Source: an uncultured Bacteroidota bacterium
GTDB taxonomy: Bacteria; Bacteroidota; Bacteroidia; Bacteroidales; SZUA-534
DNA: 6,366 nt
Assembly: GCA_937885735.1 (NCBI GenBank)
Contig: CALABN010000352.1
Location: 1 to 6,366 of the forward strand
Direction: 5' to 3'
Positions within the stretch are counted from its first letter, which is position 1. Each line of letters begins with the position of its first letter. The notes under the pieces were generated by a model, which saw nothing but the letters and a program-made list of their open reading frames with translations, was not told the DNA's origin and did no database searches. Shown in pieces: positions 5,551-6,366 of this stretch. The position numbers were made by a program, and so were the translations under genes.

Positions 5551-5617
5551 GTCATGCTGAACTTGTTTCGGCATTTCGTCCAGCCTTCACGCTTTCCCGT
5601 GTCAGGCGTTGAATGAC
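5551..5617. repeat. Imperfect palindromic intergenic repeat (REP/BIME-like)
   Basis: The ends are inversely related: GTCATGCTGAAC at 5551-5562 against GTTGAATGAC at 5608-5617 (reverse complement GTCATTCAAC, two-base gap and one mismatch). Inside are a hairpin ATGCTGAA/TTCGGCAT (5554-5561 with 5567-5574, one wobble) and a small CACG/CGTG stem (5588-5591 with 5598-5601). Words like GTCATGCTGAACTTGTTTC are familiar as interspersed intergenic repeats in Bacteroidota genomes; this is recollection, not a search. Confidence 0.5.
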
Positions 5618-5754
5618 GGAATATTGGAGGATACACCAGTGTCCGGTTACAGTTTATTCTTGTATAGTCATTGCATTTTGCCGTTATGTAGTGATGACTT
5701 TTTTCAAATTATCAGATGTTATTGAGAATTAAAAACCCTATATCCTAATCCCGA

Positions 5755-5772
5755 TCCCGAAAGCGTTCGAGA
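5755..5772. repeat. Small inverted repeat flanked by ATCCTA direct repeats
   Basis: TCCCGAA (5755-5761), AGCG loop, TTCGAGA (5766-5772) pair with one mismatch. ATCCTA occurs just before (about 5742-5747) and twice after (5784-5789, 5791-5796). The arrangement looks like degraded intergenic repeat material. No function can be assigned. Confidence 0.35.
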
Positions 5773-5803
5773 CTAAATCCCACATCCTACATCCTAAATA
5801 TAA

Positions 5804-5815
5804 ATACCTAGGTAT
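5804..5815. promoter_or_regulatory. Perfect 12-bp palindrome upstream of the promoter, possible operator
   Basis: ATACCTAGGTAT is its own reverse complement and is bracketed by two direct copies of TATAAATA (5799-5806 and 5813-5820) that overlap its ends. It lies about 70 bases upstream of the -7 element of the 5919 gene. A dimeric regulator could bind here, but AT-rich intergenic DNA yields such palindromes by chance, so the role is a guess. Confidence 0.3.
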
Positions 5816-5863
5816 AAATACTTATTATCTACTTTATTTTCAAAAATATAGGACAAAAAAACC

Positions 5864-5890
5864 TTGTATTGAAAAAATAAATTACCTTTG
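5864..5890 (+). promoter_or_regulatory. Bacteroidota-type promoter (-7 TAnnTTTG)
   Basis: TACCTTTG at 5883-5890 matches the Bacteroidota -7 consensus TAnnTTTG exactly. A weak -33 candidate, TTG at 5864-5866, lies 16 bases upstream, slightly short of the usual spacing. Transcription would start near 5893-5898, giving a leader of about 20-25 bases that is A-rich and has no Shine-Dalgarno, as is usual in this phylum. It fixes the ATG at 5919 as the start and supports the phylum assignment. Confidence 0.75.
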
Positions 5891-5918
5891 TAACAAAATT
5901 AAATAAACCTATCATTCT

Positions 5919-6366
5919 ATGAGAACATTTGGAAAATCCCTATTGGCAATAGCCATGCTATTCTCGACTATTGCAGTGAATGCCCAAACCGATGGATTCA
6001 ACTATCAGGCAGTGGTACGCAATGCACAAGGCGAACTTGTGGGCAACAGTTCGGTTTCCTTGCGCATCAGTCTTGTTAATCAAGATGGCACTACAGTGTA
6101 TTACACAGAGACACAGACAGTGGAGACCAACGCACAAGGTGTGTTGTCTGCCGTTGTAGGAACAGGAAATGTAATAAAAGGCACATTCGACAGTGTGGCT
6201 TGGGAATCAGGCAACATCTGGATGAAAGTTGAGGTGGACATAACAGGCGGTACCAACTATGCCGACCTTGGCACAACCAAGCTGCAGAGCGTTCCATTCG
6301 CCAACTATGCACTAAACGGCAAGAAGGGCGACAAGGGCGACAAAGGTGATAAGGGCGACAAAGGTG
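5919..6366 (+). CDS. Secreted collagen-like fibre protein, N-terminal part (runs off window)
   Basis: From the ATG at 5919, 149 codons stay open to the window edge. Residues 1-22 are a signal peptide (MRTFGK, hydrophobic core to about 18, V-N-A then Gln at +1, a common Bacteroidota pattern). Residues about 23-132 form a beta-rich N-terminal domain beginning G-F-N-Y-Q-A-V-V-R-N-A-Q-G-E-L and ending L-Q-S-V-P-F-A-N-Y-A-L. This type of domain opens many Bacteroidota secreted proteins that end in tail-fibre/S74 domains. From residue 134 a Gly-Lys/Asp collagen tract (GKKGDKGDKG...) starts and continues past the window. It is probably a tandem paralogue of the 1464-5480 gene and likely has the same modular plan, but its C-terminus is not visible. 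It is transcribed separately from its own promoter after a terminator. The start is very well supported. Confidence 0.9.
   Translation, partial: MRTFGKSLLAIAMLFSTIAVNAQTDGFNYQAVVRNAQGELVGNSSVSLRISLVNQDGTTVYYTETQTVETNAQGVLSAVVGTGNVIKGTFDSVAWESGNIWMKVEVDITGGTNYADLGTTKLQSVPFANYALNGKKGDKGDKGDKGDKG
6315..6366 (+). repeat. Start of a Gly-Lys-X/Gly-Asp-Lys collagen tract
   Basis: A nine-base period of GGC/T-GAC/T-AAG/A repeats runs to the window edge, encoding alternating GDK triplets after NGKK. The DNA is close to a simple repeat here, so contig breaks and misjoins are expected. It resembles the GEKGDKGD words of the larger gene near 1491-1514, 2202-2219 and 3180-3197. Confidence 0.85.

Larger units (their letters stand above)
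5481..5918. other. Intergenic region between the two fibre-type genes (438 bp)
   Basis: I see no convincing coding sequence on either strand. From left to right it holds the terminator, an imperfect palindromic repeat (5551-5617), AT-rich sequence with no recognised feature (about 5620-5740), a small hairpin and ATCCTA repeats (5741-5796), a 12-bp perfect palindrome (5804-5815) and the promoter of the next gene (5864-5890). A GTGTCCGGTTA word at 5640-5650 may be a remnant of a mobile-element end, but no transposase trace accompanies it. Confidence 0.6.

Noticed and set aside
5640..5650. Insertion-sequence end
   Set aside because: The GTGTCCGGTTA word alone is not enough. There is no paired inverted end, target duplication or transposase remnant in the window.

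Overview
The window appears to join two unrelated bacterial sequences at about position 1460-1480. The left part (1 to about 1465) is more GC-rich. It carries genes only on the minus strand, with Shine-Dalgarno-like sites, and ends with a protein bearing a PEP-CTERM sorting tail (PEPT, then a Leu/Gly/Val-rich helix, then RRKQK). This tail and coding style suggest the Lentisphaerota/Verrucomicrobiota/Kiritimatiellota group. The right part (about 1465 to 6366) is Bacteroidota-like. It has a TAnnTTTG -7 promoter element, an A-rich leader with no Shine-Dalgarno, a signal peptide ending in NA/Q, and large secreted 'tail-fibre-like' proteins with collagen repeats and a C-terminal S74 chaperone.

Left part, in transcription order (right to left): a PEP-CTERM protein with one EF-hand/dockerin-like calcium loop and no native N-terminus (1050 to about 1469); an intergenic hairpin (995-1020); a 287-residue single-pass membrane protein with a long charged helical region (108-971); and, overlapping it by ATGA, the first 37 codons of a small secreted protein that runs off the window (1-111).

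Right part: a very large 5'-truncated gene (1464-5480, 1338 residues present). Its product reads, in order, as collagen Gly-X-Y tracts interleaved with two CBM5/12-like modules and six copies of a beta-rich 35-39-residue spacer; four 40-41-residue repeats encoded by nearly identical 120-123-bp units; a beta-solenoid of about 17 N-N-V-F-I-G-x-x-A-G repeats; and a peptidase_S74 auto-cleaving trimerisation chaperone with a C-terminal coiled coil. A strong intrinsic terminator (5499-5534) follows. Next comes a 438-bp intergenic stretch with palindromic repeats and a Bacteroidota promoter, then the start of a second gene of the same class (5919 to window end): signal peptide, NYQAVVR-type N-terminal domain and the beginning of a collagen tract. 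This second start probably shows what the first gene has lost.

Collagen helices, S74 chaperones and YadA-like heads are all homotrimeric. The right-hand locus is therefore best read as tandem genes for secreted, trimeric, phage-fibre-like surface fibres in a gut-type Bacteroidota; this is inference. The left and right parts probably do not belong to the same genome: both genes at the join are headless and point away from it, which is the signature of a chimeric contig. A real recombination cannot be excluded from sequence alone.
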